Below are positions 62,353 to 64,000 of a DNA stretch of 64,000 bases, piece by piece. The notes under the pieces were generated by a model. The model made no database searches. It was not told where the DNA came from and saw only the letters and a program-made list of their open reading frames with translations. The position numbers and the translations under genes were made by a program. The stretch comes from Stenotrophomonas maltophilia (GTDB lineage: Bacteria; Pseudomonadota; Gammaproteobacteria; Xanthomonadales; Xanthomonadaceae): contig FOZF01000004.1 of the NCBI GenBank assembly GCA_900113425.1, forward strand, positions 1 to 64,000. Reading direction: 5' to 3'. The stretch's first letter is position 1. Each line of letters begins with the position of its first letter.

Positions 62353-62757
62353 ATGACCGCACCCCGTTACCCCTATCTGCTTGCCACCTTGGGCGATGCC
62401 GCCGAGCACCTGCCCCGCGAACTGGCCGAGCCTCTGGAAGCTGCGCTTTCCGCCGCCGTCGATCTACCCGAGCCGATCACGCTGGTGGGCTGCCTGCAGC
62501 GTATCCGCAGCGGCGATGCCGCCGATGGTCAGCCGTGGAAGGGCCCCGTGCCCAGCCCAGGCCAAGGCGTGACCCGTGCGCGTACCGACCGCGCCGCTGC
62601 CGGCCTGGTCACGCTGCTGGAGGTATTCCACGCCGCCGAGCGCGTGCGTATGGATGGCGCCGAGAAGGACGACATCGGCGACGGCACGCGCGAAGGCCTG
62701 CTGCTGGCCTGCCGTGGGCTGGCGGAGTATGTGGAGCTGCAATTGCATGCGGCATGA
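62353..62757 (+). CDS. small protein of unknown function behind the C4-like leader
   Basis: 134 residues, soluble and helical, starting MTAPRYPYLLATLGDAAEHLP. Low-complexity-free. The C-terminal part (AERVRMDGAEKDDIGDGTREGLLLACRGLAEYVELQL) looks like a compact helical bundle. I recognise no family; genes behind C4-like leaders are usually phage-related, which would fit the accessory setting. The ribosome site is AGGAT. The ATG overlaps the TGA of a 63-codon leader frame (62165-62356) as ATGA, so translational coupling is possible. Confidence 0.65.
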   Translation: MTAPRYPYLLATLGDAAEHLPRELAEPLEAALSAAVDLPEPITLVGCLQRIRSGDAADGQPWKGPVPSPGQGVTRARTDRAAAGLVTLLEVFHAAERVRMDGAEKDDIGDGTREGLLLACRGLAEYVELQLHAA

Positions 62758-62878
62758 GCCGCGCCGCCACGCCCGCCAATTGTTCTGATTCGGCAAATAG
62801 TGATGGCGCTTTATAGGCGTTTATCCAGCCAATCGAGAGGACTACCTTGGGCTCATCGATCCCCTTCTGGAGAATCCC

Positions 62879-63271
62879 ATGAGCAAGCGCAATGCCGTTT
62901 TCCCGGCCGGCCGGCGGGACCTGTACACCTCGCAGACCTATTCGGCTGCGATCCAGTCGGGTGACCTGCTGTTCGTGTCCGGCCAGGTGGGCAGCCGCAG
63001 CGACGGGACACCCGAGCCCGACTTCGAGGCGCAGGTCCGCCTGGCCTTCGCGAACCTGGAGGCAACCCTGAAGGCCGGTGGTTGCGGGCTTGACGACATC
63101 GTCGACGTGACCACCTTCCATACGGACCCGCAGAACCAGTTCGGAACCGTGATGACCGTGAAGAGCGAGGTCTTCCCCGAGAAGCCCTATCCCAACTGGA
63201 CGGCGGTGGGCGTCAACTGGCTTGCCGGATTCGACTTCGAGATCAAGGTGATCGCCCGCATTCCGGGCTGA
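62879..63271 (+). CDS. RidA/YjgF-family protein lacking the canonical catalytic arginine
   Basis: 130 residues with the RidA fold pattern: YSAAIQSGDLLFVSGQVG, a middle helix (RLAFANLEATLKAGGCGLDDIV), and FEIKVIARIPG at the end. In E. coli RidA, Arg105 (PARSCVEVARL) makes the imine deaminase active site. The aligned stretch here is PNWTAVGVNWL, with Trp in place of Arg. It therefore belongs to the Rid subgroups without proven deaminase activity. It stands alone, convergent with the antitoxin gene. Confidence 0.85.
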   Translation: MSKRNAVFPAGRRDLYTSQTYSAAIQSGDLLFVSGQVGSRSDGTPEPDFEAQVRLAFANLEATLKAGGCGLDDIVDVTTFHTDPQNQFGTVMTVKSEVFPEKPYPNWTAVGVNWLAGFDFEIKVIARIPG

Positions 63272-63313
63272 GCATGCCGCGCCCGGGAGATCGTGTACGC
63301 GGGCGGGTGCCGC

Positions 63314-63616
63314 TCAGGCCGCGCTGGCGTGCAGTTGAACGCCAAGTGCACGCGTCACCTTGAGGATGGTCGCGAAATCAGGACTCCGCTCGCCGGACAG
63401 CGCCCGATAGAGGCTCACGCGCGACAACCCCGTCGCTCGTGCAATCTTGCTCATCCCCTGGGCACGCGCGATATCGCCCAGTGCCTTGGCAATGAAGGCC
63501 GAATCGCCGTCGCTTTCGACGATGCAGGCATCGAGATAGGCGGCCATTTCTTCAGGCGTACGGAGATGCGTGGCCACGTCAAATACTTCGAGTTCACTCT
63601 TCTTTTTGACAGCCAT
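63314..63616 (-). CDS. higA: HigA-type antitoxin (addiction module antidote)
   Basis: 100 residues. N-terminal half: VFDVATHLRTPEEMAAYLDACIVE, typical of the small HigA-family antidotes. C-terminal half: a helix-turn-helix, MSKIARATGLSRVSLYRALSGERSPDFATILKVTRALG. It should neutralise the upstream-encoded toxin and repress the operon. It starts 58 bases after the toxin stop, a wider gap than usual, with GGAG ten bases before its ATG. Confidence 0.88.
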   Translation of the reverse strand: MAVKKKSELEVFDVATHLRTPEEMAAYLDACIVESDGDSAFIAKALGDIARAQGMSKIARATGLSRVSLYRALSGERSPDFATILKVTRALGVQLHASAA

Positions 63617-63674
63617 GCGTATGCGACTCCGGTGCTTCGTGATAGGGGCGATTCGTCGTAGGTCCGTTCGAACC

Positions 63675-63962
63675 TTACAGGGCACGAGCCATCTCCTTGG
63701 CCTTCTCGATATCGCGCTGCTGCGAACCTTTGCTGCCTCCAACGAGCAGAATCAGACACTGCTTGCCTCGCAGCGTGTAGTACACCCGATACCCTGGCCC
63801 CACATCGATGCGTAGTTCGGAGATTCCACCCGCCAGATGACGGTGATCACCCGGATGGCCTCCGGCGAGCCGACCGATGCGGGCCAGAATACGAGCGCGT
63901 GCGGTCACGTCCTTGAGAGCGTCAATCCATGTCGCGAACTGACGTGTACGCTGGATCTTCAT
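63675..63962 (-). CDS. higB: RelE/HigB-superfamily toxin
   Basis: 95 residues of the small type II toxin class (HigB/Gp49-like). It has TRQFATWIDALKDVTARARILARIGRLAGGHPGDHRHL, the strand ELRIDVGPGYRVYYTLRGK and the C-terminal LLVGGSKGSQQRDIEKAKEMA. Family members cut mRNA on the ribosome. Toxin-first order matches higBA. No ribosome site precedes the ATG, and the predicted transcription start falls at the ATG, so the mRNA may be leaderless. GC is lower than the chromosome around it, consistent with transfer. Confidence 0.9.
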   Translation of the reverse strand: MKIQRTRQFATWIDALKDVTARARILARIGRLAGGHPGDHRHLAGGISELRIDVGPGYRVYYTLRGKQCLILLVGGSKGSQQRDIEKAKEMARAL

Positions 63963-63967
63963 GGAGA

Positions 63968-63996
63968 AATGTAGCCTACGGGCTACACTCTTTCAA
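63968..63996 (-). promoter_or_regulatory. toxin-antitoxin promoter with palindromic operator
   Basis: Minus-strand TTGAAA (63996-63991), a 17-base spacer and TACATT (63973-63968). The spacer and -10 box are covered by TGTAGCC-CGTA-GGCTACA, a perfect 7-bp inverted repeat (63987-63970). Binding of the antitoxin there would block RNA polymerase directly. Confidence 0.75.
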
Positions 63997-64000
63997 CCCA

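Noticed and set aside
62340-62816. Alternative frame from ATG 62340 running through the whole 62353 gene
   Set aside because: Its product is extremely Arg/Ala/Pro-rich (shadow composition). The 62353 frame has balanced composition, its own ribosome site and an ATGA coupling.

Overview
The window is chromosomal DNA of a gamma-proteobacterium of the Xanthomonadaceae, almost certainly a Stenotrophomonas (S. maltophilia complex or a close relative). The pointers are high GC, the 16S rRNA 5' end at the left edge, GTAG-type palindromic repeats of the kind described as SMAG elements in S. maltophilia, an Ax21-family protein, and gene content typical of xanthomonads. Nearly everything is core-genome housekeeping; only the last 2.2 kb (about 61.8-64 kb) looks accessory.

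Layout. 0-0.6 kb: start of an rRNA operon (minus) with promoter and leader hairpins. 0.6-8.8 kb: tyrS, an M23 endopeptidase, anmK and ampG (wall synthesis and recycling), a nuclease-competent ExoIII/Crc-like protein next to pyrE. 8.8-16.9 kb: complete kdpFABC-kdpDE potassium operon, including the 30-residue KdpF, behind a candidate KdpE box. 16.9-25.4 kb: coaBC-dut-algC, an orphan RcsB-like regulator, radC, argS and a SPOR protein. 25.4-34.8 kb: SDR, small exported and conserved proteins, a second orphan RcsB-like regulator, Ax21, an S9 peptidase, and a Lys/Ala-rich histone-H1-like protein. 35-43 kb: a DegP/MucD protease, a DUF883/YqjE membrane operon, a PerM-type permease, a HAD phosphatase, an M17 aminopeptidase, and a tethered catalase-like protein with cytochrome b561. 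43-50 kb: a DesKR-type two-component system facing a four-gene MacAB-like ABC exporter across a region of repeated GTCAT half-sites. 50-61.8 kb: EamA and MHS transporters, M28 peptidase, MBL hydrolase, trpS with an extra C-terminal domain, CsbD, entericidin, arginase and a DUF3011 protein.

61.8-64 kb is the most unusual part. A lower-GC tract leads into an RNA-rich segment with the architecture of phage P1/P4 C4 antisense RNA: two upstream segments (62145-62167 and 62187-62195) are complementary, in the same order, to two downstream segments (62275-62296 and 62321-62329) just before a small unrecognised gene. Then come a RidA-fold protein lacking the canonical catalytic arginine and a higBA-like toxin-antitoxin pair. 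The pair has a palindromic operator inside its promoter and an apparently leaderless toxin mRNA.

Functional links: the DesR-like regulator probably controls the facing exporter, KdpDE the kdp genes, and AnmK/AmpG/M23 form a peptidoglycan turnover group. The gene order around tyrS, coaBC-dut-algC and pyrE-crc recalls Pseudomonas aeruginosa. All family assignments come from reading motifs, without database searches.
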